Assembly (NCBI GenBank): GCA_041484905.1
Contig: JBGPIL010000030.1
Span: forward strand, 1 to 15,885
Origin: JACQCE01 sp041484905
Lineage (GTDB): Bacteria; Nitrospirota; Nitrospiria; JACQCE01
Reading direction: 5' to 3'
DNA length: 15,885 nucleotides
Shown: positions 6,738-14,510 of the stretch, one piece after another
Layout: every line of letters starts with the position of its first letter
Numbering within the stretch: the first letter of the stretch is position 1
Notes under the pieces: generated by a model
What the model saw: only the letters and a program-made list of their open reading frames with translations
What the model was told of the DNA's origin: nothing
The model's database searches: none
Made by a program: the position numbers and the translations under genes

Positions 6738-8158
6738 GCTTTCTTGGGACGGGAGTGAGTGCCGGCGGCTCGCCGCCGTTCAGAGATCAACTCATAGAGG
6801 TGCAGTTTGGTGAATTTAAATTTCAGCGTGCTCAGCGAAATACCCAGCAGTTCGGCGGCCTTCTTCCGATTCCACTGCGCGCGTTCCAGCGTTTTGAGAA
6901 TAAAATTCCGCTCGAAGGTCTCGCACGCCTTCTGGAGCAGGGCCTCCGCCGTCCGTTTGCCCGCGGGCTCCGAGAGGCAATACTCGACCGGGATATCCTC
7001 CTGTCCGATCGTGTCCCCATCGGCAATCGCCACAATCCGCTCGATCAGATTTTCCAGCTCCCGGATGTTGCCCGGCCAATGATAGGTGGAAAGCGTCGTC
7101 ATCGCCGTTTCGGTGATCTTGGTCACGCGCTTTTGAAACCGCCTGCTGTAGTGCTCCATGAACAAGTACACCAGCTCGGGCACATCCACCAGCCGTTCCC
7201 GAAGGGGCGGCAGATAGATGGGCAGCACATTGATGCGGTAGTAGAGGTCCTCCCGGAACTGGCCGCGCTTGACCGCCTCCTTCAAGTCGACGTTCGTCGC
7301 GGCGATCAGGCGCGCCGCCACGTGCAGTGTCTTGCTTCCCCCGACCCGTTCGATTTCGCCGTCCTGGATCGCCCGAAGCAGCTTGCCCTGCATCTCATAC
7401 CGGAGGTGGCCGATCTCATCGAGGAACAGCGTCCCGCCGTTCGCCAGCTCGAATTTTCCGTAATGACGCTGATAGGCCCCGGTAAACGCGCCCCGCTCAT
7501 GGCCGAAGAGCGTGCTTTCGATCAGACTCTCCGGCACGGCGGACAGATCGAGCGTGACGAAGGGGCGATCGGCGAGACCGCTTTCCTTGTGAATGTAGCG
7601 CGCCAGGATCTGCTTGCCGGTGCCGCTCTCCCCCTGGATCAGGACCGTGGCGGGCAGTTTGGCCACCTTGTGGATGACGTCGAGAATGGCCCGCATCCGC
7701 TTGCTGCGTCCGACGATAAACGGCGCGTCGGTCAATTGCTCCACCTCGGAGCGCAGGTAGAGGATTTCCCGCTCGCCCCTGAGCTTGGCCACAATCTTGT
7801 CGATCATGGCCAGGACTTCATCGTAATCGAATTCCTTGACGAGGTAGTGATACGCTCCCAGCTTCATCGCGCGGACCGCCGTCTCCACATCCTTGACGGC
7901 GGTGATCACGACGACTTCAACGCCGTCGTAGCGTTCTTTGATGGTCTGGAGCACTGACAAGCCGTGCAGGTCGGGGAGGAGGCAATCCAGCAGGACGACG
8001 TCGACTTCGCGTTCGGACAGGGTTTCCAGGGCGGATTCACCGGTGCCGGCCTTGATCGTGTCGTACCGGTCCGAGAGGATCACGTCCAGCGTGTCCCGCA
8101 TCCCCTCGTCGTCATCGACGATCAGAACCGTGGGACGGCGTTCCTTCACTTCGGTCAT
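6734..8158 (-). CDS. NtrC-family sigma-54-dependent response regulator
   Basis: 474 residues with the full three-part NtrC layout. Receiver at 9-125: acidic pocket D15-D17, phospho-acceptor D58, and a conserved Lys in YLVKEF (K108, with Glu where Pro is usual). AAA+ domain at about 145-380: Walker A GESGTGK at 176-182, GAFTGA loop at 223-228 for sigma-54 contact, Walker B GTLFLDEI at 242-249, arginine-finger stretch FREDLYYRIN at 301-310, WPGNIREL at 361-368. Fis-type helix-turn-helix at about 415-452. All catalytic and sigma-54 contact motifs are intact, so it should be an active activator. ATG with AGGAGTGAGGG before it. First gene of the minus-strand group, overlapping the TonB receptor by four bases (GTGA). 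Likely target: the sigma-54 promoter at 4321-4337. Likely partner: the kinase at 1-1126. Both are inferences from context. Confidence 0.96.
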   Translation of the reverse strand: MTEVKERRPTVLIVDDDEGMRDTLDVILSDRYDTIKAGTGESALETLSEREVDVVLLDCLLPDLHGLSVLQTIKERYDGVEVVVITAVKDVETAVRAMKLGAYHYLVKEFDYDEVLAMIDKIVAKLRGEREILYLRSEVEQLTDAPFIVGRSKRMRAILDVIHKVAKLPATVLIQGESGTGKQILARYIHKESGLADRPFVTLDLSAVPESLIESTLFGHERGAFTGAYQRHYGKFELANGGTLFLDEIGHLRYEMQGKLLRAIQDGEIERVGGSKTLHVAARLIAATNVDLKEAVKRGQFREDLYYRINVLPIYLPPLRERLVDVPELVYLFMEHYSRRFQKRVTKITETAMTTLSTYHWPGNIRELENLIERIVAIADGDTIGQEDIPVEYCLSEPAGKRTAEALLQKACETFERNFILKTLERAQWNRKKAAELLGISLSTLKFKFTKLHLYELISERRRAAGTHSRPKKA

Positions 8159-8206
8159 CGGCCCTCACTCCTGGTGGACGCCTCGACGCTCACGATGGAC
8201 TCTGTA

Positions 8207-8235
8207 TATATACGGCTATCCGGCGATGCAGTCAA
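8207..8235 (-). promoter_or_regulatory. Sigma-70-like promoter of the regulator-receptor pair
   Basis: Minus strand: -35 TTGACT (8230-8235, 5/6), 17-bp spacer, -10 TATATA (8207-8212, 4/6) inside an alternating TATATATA tract. Start expected near 8200, about 40 bases before the regulator ATG at 8158. Confidence 0.6.
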
Positions 8236-8292
8236 GAGTGAACATGGTTCCCAGCGCCGCCCTTTCACTGCCCGCTGTTCAGCCCCGGGCCA

Positions 8293-8321
8293 TTGATTTT
8301 TTCTTTCATCGGTCGGACAAT
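8293..8321 (+). promoter_or_regulatory. Possible sigma-70-like promoter of the methyltransferase
   Basis: TTGATT (8293-8298), 17-bp spacer, GACAAT (8316-8321), each 4/6 to consensus; start would be near 8328, about 24 bases before the ATG at 8352. Moderate match only. Confidence 0.35.
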
Positions 8322-8351
8322 AGAACGCATCCCCCCCAAAGGAGCAGGCCG

Positions 8352-9233
8352 ATGGCACCCCTCAAGGCACAAGAGGTGATCGACACCCAACGACAGGATT
8401 GGAATCGCGCCGCGCCCGCGTGGGAGAAATGGGACGACCGGCTCGATCAAAACATGGCCTTTATCAATCACCGCTTGGTGGCCGACGGCCGTCTGCGGCC
8501 GGGGCAGCGGGTGCTGGATCTGGGCAGCGGGACGGGTTATCCGGCCGTGCTGGCGGCCCAGGCGGTGGGCGTCTCGGGCCGCGTCGTCGGGCTGGACCTG
8601 GCTGATCGGATGCTCCATGTCGCCCGATGCAAAGCCGAGCGGTTGGGCCTGTCGAATATCCGCTTTCAGACGGCCGACGTGACCAGCCTGCCGTTTGACG
8701 CCGCGTCATATGATGCGGTGCTCAGCCGTTTCTGCCTGATGTTTCTGCCCGATATTCCTCAGGCGATGCGCGAGATCGCCCGCGTGCTCAAGCCCGGCGG
8801 CTATTTCGCCGCCGCCGTCTGGTCGGCCGTCGAGAAGAATCCCTTCATCTCGATTCCGATGGAGGTGCTCAAAACATTTCTGACCCTGCCCCAACCCGAT
8901 CCCGAACAGCCCGGCATCTTCCGGCTGGCGAAAGCGGGAGAGTTGTATGACATCGCGCAACGAGCCGGCCTGACGGGGCTGGCGGATGACGAAGTGACCG
9001 GCGAGTCGTATTATGACTCGGCGGAGGAATATCTCACCAGTCTCCTCGACATGGCGGCGCCGCTTCAACCGCTCTTCGCCAAACTGTCGGCGGACCAGCG
9101 GCGCGATGCCGAAGCGCAGATCACCGCGGCCGCCAATCGATATAAGCGGGGAGAGGGAGTTGCCCTGCCGATGGCCATCCGGATCGTCTCGGCCCGCAAA
9201 CCGCTGCCCGCAGGAATGGGGTCAGGTCTATAA
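8352..9233 (+). CDS. Class I SAM-dependent methyltransferase (UbiE/Methyltransf_11 type)
   Basis: 293 residues. The start chosen is the ATG preceded by AAAGGAG; a longer open reading to 7938 runs antisense through the regulator gene and is rejected. Rossmann fold with motif I VLDLGSGTG at 54-62, acidic residue at the end of beta-2 (GLDLAD, D82), 'TADVTSLPFDAASYDAVLSRF' around 107-127 and LKPGG at 146-150. It transfers a methyl group from SAM to a small molecule or protein; the substrate is unknown. The C-terminal third matches no specific subfamily I can name. The last five codons and stop (MGSGL) are supplied by the inverted-repeat element at 9218-9267, so the original tail was probably replaced. 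Divergently transcribed from the regulator gene; no obvious link to the peptide system beyond proximity. Confidence 0.9.
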   Translation: MAPLKAQEVIDTQRQDWNRAAPAWEKWDDRLDQNMAFINHRLVADGRLRPGQRVLDLGSGTGYPAVLAAQAVGVSGRVVGLDLADRMLHVARCKAERLGLSNIRFQTADVTSLPFDAASYDAVLSRFCLMFLPDIPQAMREIARVLKPGGYFAAAVWSAVEKNPFISIPMEVLKTFLTLPQPDPEQPGIFRLAKAGELYDIAQRAGLTGLADDEVTGESYYDSAEEYLTSLLDMAAPLQPLFAKLSADQRRDAEAQITAAANRYKRGEGVALPMAIRIVSARKPLPAGMGSGL

Positions 9234-9267
9234 AGTTTGAGTAATAGAAAGATTCAAGACCTGACCC
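9218..9267. repeat. REP/MITE-like inverted repeat element
   Basis: GGGTCAGGTCT (9219-9229) and its exact complement AGACCTGACCC (9257-9267) flank an AT-rich 27-base centre. Elements ending in GGGGTCAGGTCT / AGACCTGACCCC are known to me as small repeats near REP-associated (IS200-like) transposases in several bacteria; that assignment is from memory. It forms the end of the methyltransferase gene on one side and the broken decarboxylase start on the other, so it marks a rearrangement point. No transposase gene is in the window. Confidence 0.6.
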
Positions 9268-9277
9268 TCTTATTCAG

Positions 9278-9556
9278 ATGTTGAGCGATAAATGGCGGAT
9301 CAGCCCGCAGGAGGCCTTTCTCGGTGAGCACGAACAGGTCGACCTGCACAGCGGGATCGATCGCGTCAGCGCCGAGACGGTCACCGTCTACCCGCCTGGC
9401 ATCCCCGTGCTGACACCCGGCGAGGTGATCACCAAGGAAGCCGTGCGCTATCTGGAAGAGATACTGGCGCTCGGCGCCACGGTGGACGGGCTGGATGAAG
9501 GGAATCGATTGATCGGGGTGGTGAAGCCCCACAAGAACGAGTCGAGGGACTCATGA
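9278..9556 (+). pseudogene. C-terminal remnant of Orn/Lys/Arg decarboxylase
   Basis: The 92-residue reading frame shows the C-terminal domain of fold-III PLP decarboxylases of the SpeA/CadA (OKR_DC_1) type: a start resembling the '(L/M)-x-PREAF' segment (here RISPQEAFLGEHEQVDL), then SAETVTVYPPGIPVLTPGEVIT, a hallmark stretch of this family, then a final helix and GVV. Full enzymes are several hundred residues; the PLP-binding lysine domain is wholly absent. The frame begins about 10 bases after the inverted-repeat element, so the upstream part was lost at that junction. It could be translated from the ATG at 9278, but it lacks a ribosome binding site and could not be an active decarboxylase. 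Confidence 0.75.
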
Positions 9557-9726
9557 GAAGGAGCGAATCCTGAGCAAGGGCCAGCTTGGCAGGCCCAAGC
9601 CGAAGGATCAAAAACTCCAAAGCAAACCCCGCCTGACACAACGCCGTACGTCCTTTACTCCTTAATTCCTAATCCGCCTTTGCCGTTCTCATCCACTCTC
9701 TATTCTCCATTTTCTATTCTCTGCCT

Positions 9727-10158
9727 TTACCCCGCCCGGCAGGCCGGGCAGAACCCGTAAAACGTCACCGAGAGATTGGCCTTTTCAAAGCCGTGCACGT
9801 CGCGCAGCGCCTTTTCGACCTGCTCGAAGAAGCGGCGCGTCCCCCGGCTGACTTTGCCGCACGCCTTGCAGATGATGAAGTGATGCACCGGCCGTTCGAA
9901 GACGAACTGAAACCGCTTGCCGCTTCCGCCCACCCGCAACTCCTGGATGATCGCCAGTGACTTGAGCATTTCCAAATTTCGGTAAATGCTCGAGCGATTG
10001 ATGCCCGGCAACCTATCTTGTAGATGGGCCTGAATCTCCGGCAGCGACAACGGCTGCGCGTGGTGATCGATAAAGTACTGGAGCAGCAGGCGCCGCGCCG
10101 GTGTGATGCGCTGGCGGTTGTGGCGCAGCACCGCGAGCAGATCCTTGTGCTGTTTCAT
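9727..10158 (-). CDS. Fur-family metal-dependent transcriptional regulator
   Basis: 143 residues, usual Fur size. Winged helix-turn-helix at about 10-80 with the recognition helix 'INRSSIYRNLEML' (53-65), then the dimer/metal domain with HHFIICKAC (H92, H93, C97, C100) and a second CPAC (C137, C140). The two CxxC pairs are the structural zinc site of Fur, PerR and Zur proteins. The N-terminal metal-site residues are not diagnostic enough to say whether it responds to iron, zinc, manganese or peroxide. It is divergent from the 2-oxoacid:ferredoxin oxidoreductase operon, and a 21-bp palindrome lies 50 bases before its ATG, so it probably regulates itself and perhaps the operon. A GC-rich short inverted repeat (9734-9749) falls on the codons of the last Cys pair. 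Confidence 0.93.
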   Translation of the reverse strand: MKQHKDLLAVLRHNRQRITPARRLLLQYFIDHHAQPLSLPEIQAHLQDRLPGINRSSIYRNLEMLKSLAIIQELRVGGSGKRFQFVFERPVHHFIICKACGKVSRGTRRFFEQVEKALRDVHGFEKANLSVTFYGFCPACRAG

Positions 10159-10208
10159 GCTCCTCCCCCCGTCGGCCCCGATAGATGCTACAGGATCAAC
10201 CCTGTAAA

Positions 10209-10229
10209 TGCAACATTGTTACTGTTGCA
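10209..10229. promoter_or_regulatory. Palindromic operator between regulator and oxidoreductase operon
   Basis: TGCAACA (10209-10215), seven bases, TGTTGCA (10223-10229): perfect 7-bp arms in a 21-bp site, a size fit for a Fur-type dimer. It is 50 bases before the regulator ATG and about 110 bases before the korA start. It does not match the classical Escherichia coli Fur box, so the link to the neighbouring regulator is inferred from position. Confidence 0.5.
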
Positions 10230-10338
10230 CCATGATGCATTAGATTGCTAGACTGATAAAGCGGAAGGATCGTGGCGATCGAGTGTCGAGCGTGATGAAC
10301 AATTCGAGAGTTTGTTAACCGAGGGAAGGAACGAGAAC

Positions 10339-12066
10339 GTGCCCCCTTTTCTGCAAACGGTCCCGGACAGGGCCGACCTGCTGATCAGAATCGCCGGAGA
10401 AGGTGGCCAGGGCATCATGACCGTTGGCGAAATCCTATCGCGAGCCGTGGCCCGCAGCGGCCTCCATGTTCTGGCCGACTCCACCTTCGCGTCGGACATC
10501 AAGGGCGGCGACGCGCTGTTTCAACTGCGGGTCTCGCCGCACCCGATCCTGTCGCAGGGAGACCGGGTGGACATTCTCGTGGCCTTGAACGAGAACGGGT
10601 ACCGAAGCAATGAGACGGGACTGGCTCCGGGATGCATGGTGATCTATGACGACGGCATGGCGCTCAAGGAATCGGGGGAAGCGATCTTCTATCCCGTTCC
10701 CATGGGCCGCATCAGCGGAGAATTGGGAAGCCCCGTTTCAAAAAACATGATTGCCCTCGGCGTGCTGGCGCGGTTGCTCTCCATATCGGCGGATCCGCTT
10801 CGGCAGGTGATCGGGCAATCGTTGGCCGCGAAGGGGGCGTCGGTCGTTCAGATGAATGTGAAGGCGTTTGATGAGGGGCTGGCCTATGGCCAGGACCACG
10901 TGGTCAAGCGGGATCCCCATCTCCTCCCGGTTGGAGCGGGGGAGAATAACCAGTTGCTGCTGAGCGGGAACGAGGCGATCGGCCTGGGGGCGATGATGGC
11001 GGGGTGCCGTGTGTATCCCTACTGTCCGATCACACCGGCGACGACGATCGGCGACTGGCTGTCGGACCATCTGCCCGGCGCCGGCGGGCAGGTGATCATG
11101 ACCGATGATGCGATCGAGTCGGCGGCCCTGGCGATCGGCGCGTCCTATGCCGGCGCCAAGGCGATGACCGGCACGTCGGGGCCGGGTCTCGATGTGATGC
11201 AGGAGTTGATCGGGTTTGCCGGCATGGCGGAGCTCCCGGTGGTCATTGTGGATGTCCAACGGGGCGGCCCCAGCCAGGGGCTTGCCACCAAACACGAGCA
11301 GTCGGATCTCTTTTCCGCGGCGCTCGGGGGGCATGGCGATTCGCCCAGGATTGTCGTGGCCGCCGCCGATGTGAACGATTGCGTCGGCCTGACGATTGAG
11401 GCCTTCAACCTGGCCGAGCGATATCAGGTGCCGGTGATCGTGCTCAGTGATGCGTCGTTGAGCCGGCGGCGCCAGACGATTCCGAGGCCCGATCTGGCAC
11501 ACGTCCGCAGGGTTGGTCGCACACCCCATGAGCCATCGGAATCCAGTTACCTGCGTTACCGTCTCACGGCGGATGGGATCTCCCCCATGAGCGTGCCGGG
11601 TCAACCGGGAGGCGAATATATCGCCACGGGGGTCGAACATACGGAGTCGGGATCGCCCACCGATCTCCCCCGGGACCACGAGACCATGACGAAGAAGCGC
11701 TACAAAAAGCTGTCCGCCGTCGAAGAAGGCCTCCCGCCGGTCGAACGGGAGGGAGCGGCACGCGCCGAGATCGGATTCATCAGCTGGGGGACGACGCAGG
11801 GGGCTGTGCGGGAGGCCATGCAGCGGTTTCGACAAATCGGCTTGCCGGCCGCCGCCCTCTATCCAAAACTGCTGTGGCCGCTCCCCGTGAAGGCCCTGGA
11901 GACCTTCGCCGCCTCGGTCAATAAAGTGATCGTGGTTGAGGCAAACAAACAAGGGCAGTTGGCCATGCTGATTCGTGCGCAGACGAAGATCCGTCCCGGT
12001 CTGATCCACCTCTACACCGGCGTGCCGATCTCTCCCTGGGAGATCTTCGGTCGGGAAGATTTTTAG
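10339..12066 (+). CDS. korA: 2-oxoacid:ferredoxin oxidoreductase, fused gamma-alpha subunit
   Basis: 575 residues from the GTG at 10339, which has GAGGGAAGGA before it; an in-frame TTG at 10312 has no such site. The first about 185 residues are the gamma domain ('IRIAGEGGQGIMTVGEIL', 'DIKGGDALFQLRVS'). From about 205 on is the alpha (PorA/KorA) part: YPYCPITPATTIGDWL, 'GTSGPGLDVMQELIGFAG', VDVQRGGPSQGLATKHEQSDL-type motif, and 'RYRLTADGISPMSVPG', typical of 2-oxoglutarate-type enzymes. With the beta subunit it interconverts a 2-oxoacid plus CoA and an acyl-CoA plus CO2, with ferredoxin as electron carrier; in the reductive TCA cycle it runs in the carboxylating direction. Substrate (2-oxoglutarate, pyruvate or branched) cannot be fixed from sequence; the gamma-alpha fusion is commonest in the KorA group. 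First gene of a four-gene operon. Confidence 0.93.
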   Translation: MPPFLQTVPDRADLLIRIAGEGGQGIMTVGEILSRAVARSGLHVLADSTFASDIKGGDALFQLRVSPHPILSQGDRVDILVALNENGYRSNETGLAPGCMVIYDDGMALKESGEAIFYPVPMGRISGELGSPVSKNMIALGVLARLLSISADPLRQVIGQSLAAKGASVVQMNVKAFDEGLAYGQDHVVKRDPHLLPVGAGENNQLLLSGNEAIGLGAMMAGCRVYPYCPITPATTIGDWLSDHLPGAGGQVIMTDDAIESAALAIGASYAGAKAMTGTSGPGLDVMQELIGFAGMAELPVVIVDVQRGGPSQGLATKHEQSDLFSAALGGHGDSPRIVVAAADVNDCVGLTIEAFNLAERYQVPVIVLSDASLSRRRQTIPRPDLAHVRRVGRTPHEPSESSYLRYRLTADGISPMSVPGQPGGEYIATGVEHTESGSPTDLPRDHETMTKKRYKKLSAVEEGLPPVEREGAARAEIGFISWGTTQGAVREAMQRFRQIGLPAAALYPKLLWPLPVKALETFAASVNKVIVVEANKQGQLAMLIRAQTKIRPGLIHLYTGVPISPWEIFGREDF

Positions 12067-12091
12067 GAGGAATGCGCGTGGGAGCCGCATC

Positions 12092-12943
12092 ATGATCATC
12101 AACGAGCCGGCAGCGTATCGGACAGAACGACCGGTCACCTGGTGTCCCGGTTGCGGGGATGTCCGTGTGCTGGAGGCGCTCTGTCATGCGCTGACCCGTT
12201 CCGGCGTCGATCCAGCCGGCACAGTCCTGGTAACCGGCAGCGGCTGCTCCAGCATGATCGGTTTCTTCGTCAACAGTTATGCCATTCACGGGCCGTATGG
12301 GCGGGCGCTGCCGATCGCACTGGGAGTCAAGCTGGCCAACCCGTCGCTCACCGTGATCGTCGCCGGCGGAGACGGGGACGCATACGCCGCGGGCGCCGGC
12401 CATTTGATTCATCTTGCCAGGAAGAACCCTGACCTAACCTACCTGATCATGGATAACGGTTGTTACGGTTTGACGAAAGGCCAGCCCTCCCCGACCGCCG
12501 GAAACGGCGCCGCCGGCGCAACAGCCGTTGACCATGAAGCACTCAACCCCGTTGCCTTGCTCATTGCCACGGGAGCCACCTTTGTCGCCCAGGGCTCTTC
12601 CGATGATTCGGAGCTGCTGACCAGGTTGATGCAGGAGGCCTTACACCACCGTGGTTTTTCCGCGATCAATATCATCTCACCCTGCGCCGTCCTCGGCCGG
12701 CAGCCGTCGACACGGCCGCCCGACGCGCCGGAGAGCGTCCGAATCGACCCGGCCACTCACCCATCCCATGATCGCATGGCGGCGCTGCAACTCGCCACAG
12801 TCCGGGACGGCAGAACGCGCGTGGGGGTCTTTTATCGCGAGGAGCGGAATACGCTCCACAGTGGATTGGACGTGACGCTGAAAAGGGACGGCTATGACGA
12901 CCTGATCAGCCTTGAACGGATCATGAATGGGATGAAACCATAA
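12092..12943 (+). CDS. korB: 2-oxoacid:ferredoxin oxidoreductase, beta (TPP-binding) subunit
   Basis: 283 residues. N-terminal WCPGCGD (C18, C21) with a further Cys in GSGCSS (C52), matching the cluster-binding cysteines of KorB/PorB. TPP site: GGDGDAYAAG at 92-101 for Mg-diphosphate, then DNGCYGLTKGQPSPT around 121-135. It catalyses the decarboxylation/carboxylation chemistry on thiamine diphosphate and passes electrons to its [4Fe-4S] cluster. It starts 25 bases after the alpha gene. No separate ferredoxin-like delta subunit gene is seen in this operon, unlike classical four-subunit PORs. Confidence 0.93.
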   Translation: MIINEPAAYRTERPVTWCPGCGDVRVLEALCHALTRSGVDPAGTVLVTGSGCSSMIGFFVNSYAIHGPYGRALPIALGVKLANPSLTVIVAGGDGDAYAAGAGHLIHLARKNPDLTYLIMDNGCYGLTKGQPSPTAGNGAAGATAVDHEALNPVALLIATGATFVAQGSSDDSELLTRLMQEALHHRGFSAINIISPCAVLGRQPSTRPPDAPESVRIDPATHPSHDRMAALQLATVRDGRTRVGVFYREERNTLHSGLDVTLKRDGYDDLISLERIMNGMKP

Positions 12944-12967
12944 ACCCGCAATGGAGGTGAACACAAC

Positions 12968-13696
12968 ATGAGCGCGTCGAAATCAACGGCAACTGAAATG
13001 AAACGGATCATCGATGTGGGGCCGGCCGGCTTTGCCCCGCCATCGGCCATGGAGTTGGGTGTCGAGATTCCCGATCCCGGGGATGGTCTGTTCTACGGCA
13101 ACATCATGCCCGAGGATACGGTGATCGAGGAGATGGCCCGCCAGTTGTACACTCGAAAGAATCCGACCATCTTTCCCGGCCCTCTTCTGGTGTGGGCGTG
13201 GGACAAGGGGTGGATCGCCAAGAGCCAGTCGCTGCTCAGGCTGGCCGCGGAGATTCCAAACGTCACGATCATCACGATGGCCGACTATCGTCCCCAGTAC
13301 CCTAAAATTAATCCGGAAGAAACCATCAACCCCAACCACCCGAACTTGACGATCTGGCACAACAAGATCGAAGTCTGTCTGTTCATCGGCGTGCACTGCC
13401 ACTACGCCAATTTGACCCTTCGGATGATCCGATACGGGACCAATTGCCTCACGTGCGTCATTTGCCACGACGCGCATGAGGACGCGATGTTGAGCGTGCG
13501 CGAGTTCGACGTGGAGAAGATGAATCATATCATCGATATATTTCGCCGCGTCCGGAAAGAATTGAAGATCGCGCTCCCGAAGGACGGCAAAACGGTGAAG
13601 CTGACGCCGACCCAGTCTGTCTCGAACGGCGGCATCACGCACCTCAATCCCCTGGAAATCGCAACCCCGCTTGCCGGCAAAACATCCGCCAGCTGA
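12968..13696 (+). CDS. CO dehydrogenase beta (CdhB)-like accessory subunit, copy 1
   Basis: 242 residues with ATGGAGGTG-type ribosome binding site. Core of about 140 residues resembling the CO dehydrogenase beta / acetyl-CoA synthase epsilon family (PF02552 by memory): NPTIFPGPLLVWAWDKG, TMADYRPQYPKIN, INPNHPNLTIWHNKI and GVHCHYANLTL with several Cys (GTNCLTCVIC). About half of its core is shared with the next gene, so the two are tandem paralogues. Five-subunit 2-oxoacid:ferredoxin oxidoreductases of Hydrogenobacter and Nitrospira have extra small subunits of unclear role, and this is probably one of them. No CODH/ACS gene is nearby, so a CO role is unlikely. A C-terminal tail of about 40 residues is lacking in the paralogue. 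Confidence 0.8.
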   Translation: MSASKSTATEMKRIIDVGPAGFAPPSAMELGVEIPDPGDGLFYGNIMPEDTVIEEMARQLYTRKNPTIFPGPLLVWAWDKGWIAKSQSLLRLAAEIPNVTIITMADYRPQYPKINPEETINPNHPNLTIWHNKIEVCLFIGVHCHYANLTLRMIRYGTNCLTCVICHDAHEDAMLSVREFDVEKMNHIIDIFRRVRKELKIALPKDGKTVKLTPTQSVSNGGITHLNPLEIATPLAGKTSAS

Positions 13697-13709
13697 AAGG
13701 AGCGCGTGC

Positions 13710-14348
13710 ATGAACGAACAACCGTATCGAGTGTTACCTGGTCCCGAAGCCTATCTTCCGCCGGCGGCCGCCATGAGAGGCGTGCAAGGGGCGGATCCGG
13801 GGCAGGCTCTTGTCGAGGGGCAGGTCGTCTCCGAGCAGGAGGCCATTGACACGGCCGCACGGAAATTGATCGAGGCGAAGGTCCCCACGATTTTTCCCGG
13901 CCCTCTCGTGCTGTGGGAGTGGAGCGAACGGGCCGCCCAGGAAGCGTCAGCCGTCAAGGCGTTGGCCGACGCGGTGCCGGCCAACGTAATTCCGATGGCC
14001 GATTACCGGCCGAAATATCCGAAGATCAATGCGGCTGTTGAAATTAACCCGAATCATCCGAACCTGACGATCTGGCATAACAAGATCGACGTGTGCGTCT
14101 TTGTCGGCGTGCACTGCCATCAGGCCAACATTGCGCTCAAGATCATCCGGGGCGGAACGAGCTGCTACACGATCGCCCTCTGCACGTTTGCCGGCGACGA
14201 CGAAGCGAACATCACGATCCGGGATCTGACCGCCGGCACGATCCTGAGGATTGCCGAGGCGGTCACGCGGTTGAAATCAGCATCTTCAGGCGGTGGTCAT
14301 CGCGGCCGGAAACCATCGCCGAAAGACCGAAGCCGGAGCCGCGCGTAG
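13710..14348 (+). CDS. CdhB-like accessory subunit, copy 2
   Basis: 212 residues from the ATG at 13710 (AAAGGAG seven bases before it); a start 13 codons upstream would overlap the preceding gene. Shares with copy 1 the order VPTIFPGPLVLWEW, MADYRPKYPKIN, EINPNHPNLTIWHNKI and GVHCHQANIALKIIRGGTSC, but has fewer cysteines in the following stretch and a basic C-terminal tail (GGHRGRKPSPKDRSRSRA). Only 13 bases separate it from copy 1, so they are surely co-transcribed. The diverged pair suggests a heteromeric accessory unit of the oxidoreductase rather than simple redundancy. The basic tail may be a recent extension: homology ends before it. Confidence 0.8.
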   Translation: MNEQPYRVLPGPEAYLPPAAAMRGVQGADPGQALVEGQVVSEQEAIDTAARKLIEAKVPTIFPGPLVLWEWSERAAQEASAVKALADAVPANVIPMADYRPKYPKINAAVEINPNHPNLTIWHNKIDVCVFVGVHCHQANIALKIIRGGTSCYTIALCTFAGDDEANITIRDLTAGTILRIAEAVTRLKSASSGGGHRGRKPSPKDRSRSRA

Positions 14349-14406
14349 AACATTCCGGTTGACAGGGAATTCCATCAATGTGAGCATTGTTTTGTCGCGG
14401 GGGATA

Positions 14407-14435
14407 TTCCGGATCACCGCTCCCTGTGCTATGAT
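14407..14435 (+). promoter_or_regulatory. Weak promoter candidate before the HyfB-like gene
   Basis: Extended -10 TGCTATGAT with TATGAT at 14430-14435 (5/6), 17 bases after a poor -35 (TTCCGG, 14407-14412). Lies in the 162-base gap after the oxidoreductase operon, so the membrane-subunit gene may have its own start of transcription. No terminator is seen in this gap. Confidence 0.3.
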
Positions 14436-14510
14436 AGGCCCGCCCGAAGACCGGCTCATTGCTGAACTGGCAGCGCATGCCTGCATCATAAACGGTTAGA
14501 AGGAGATTGT

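Noticed and set aside
7938..8351. 138-codon N-terminal extension of the methyltransferase
   Set aside because: It runs antisense through the regulator start and the promoter region; the ATG at 8352 has a clear ribosome binding site and begins typical methyltransferase sequence.
9660..9720. Pyrimidine-rich stretch with two CTATTCTC copies, checked as CRISPR or repeat array
   Set aside because: Too short, no regular spacing, no flanking cas genes; simple low-complexity sequence behind the decarboxylase remnant.
10738..12138. 466-codon minus-strand open frame
   Set aside because: Shadow of the oxidoreductase alpha gene, whose plus-strand product has all family motifs; the frame is open because of high GC content.
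14293..14499. 68-codon plus-strand open frame between the CdhB-like gene and the HyfB-like gene
   Set aside because: Starts inside the upstream gene, has no good ribosome binding site and no recognisable domain; more likely leader sequence.
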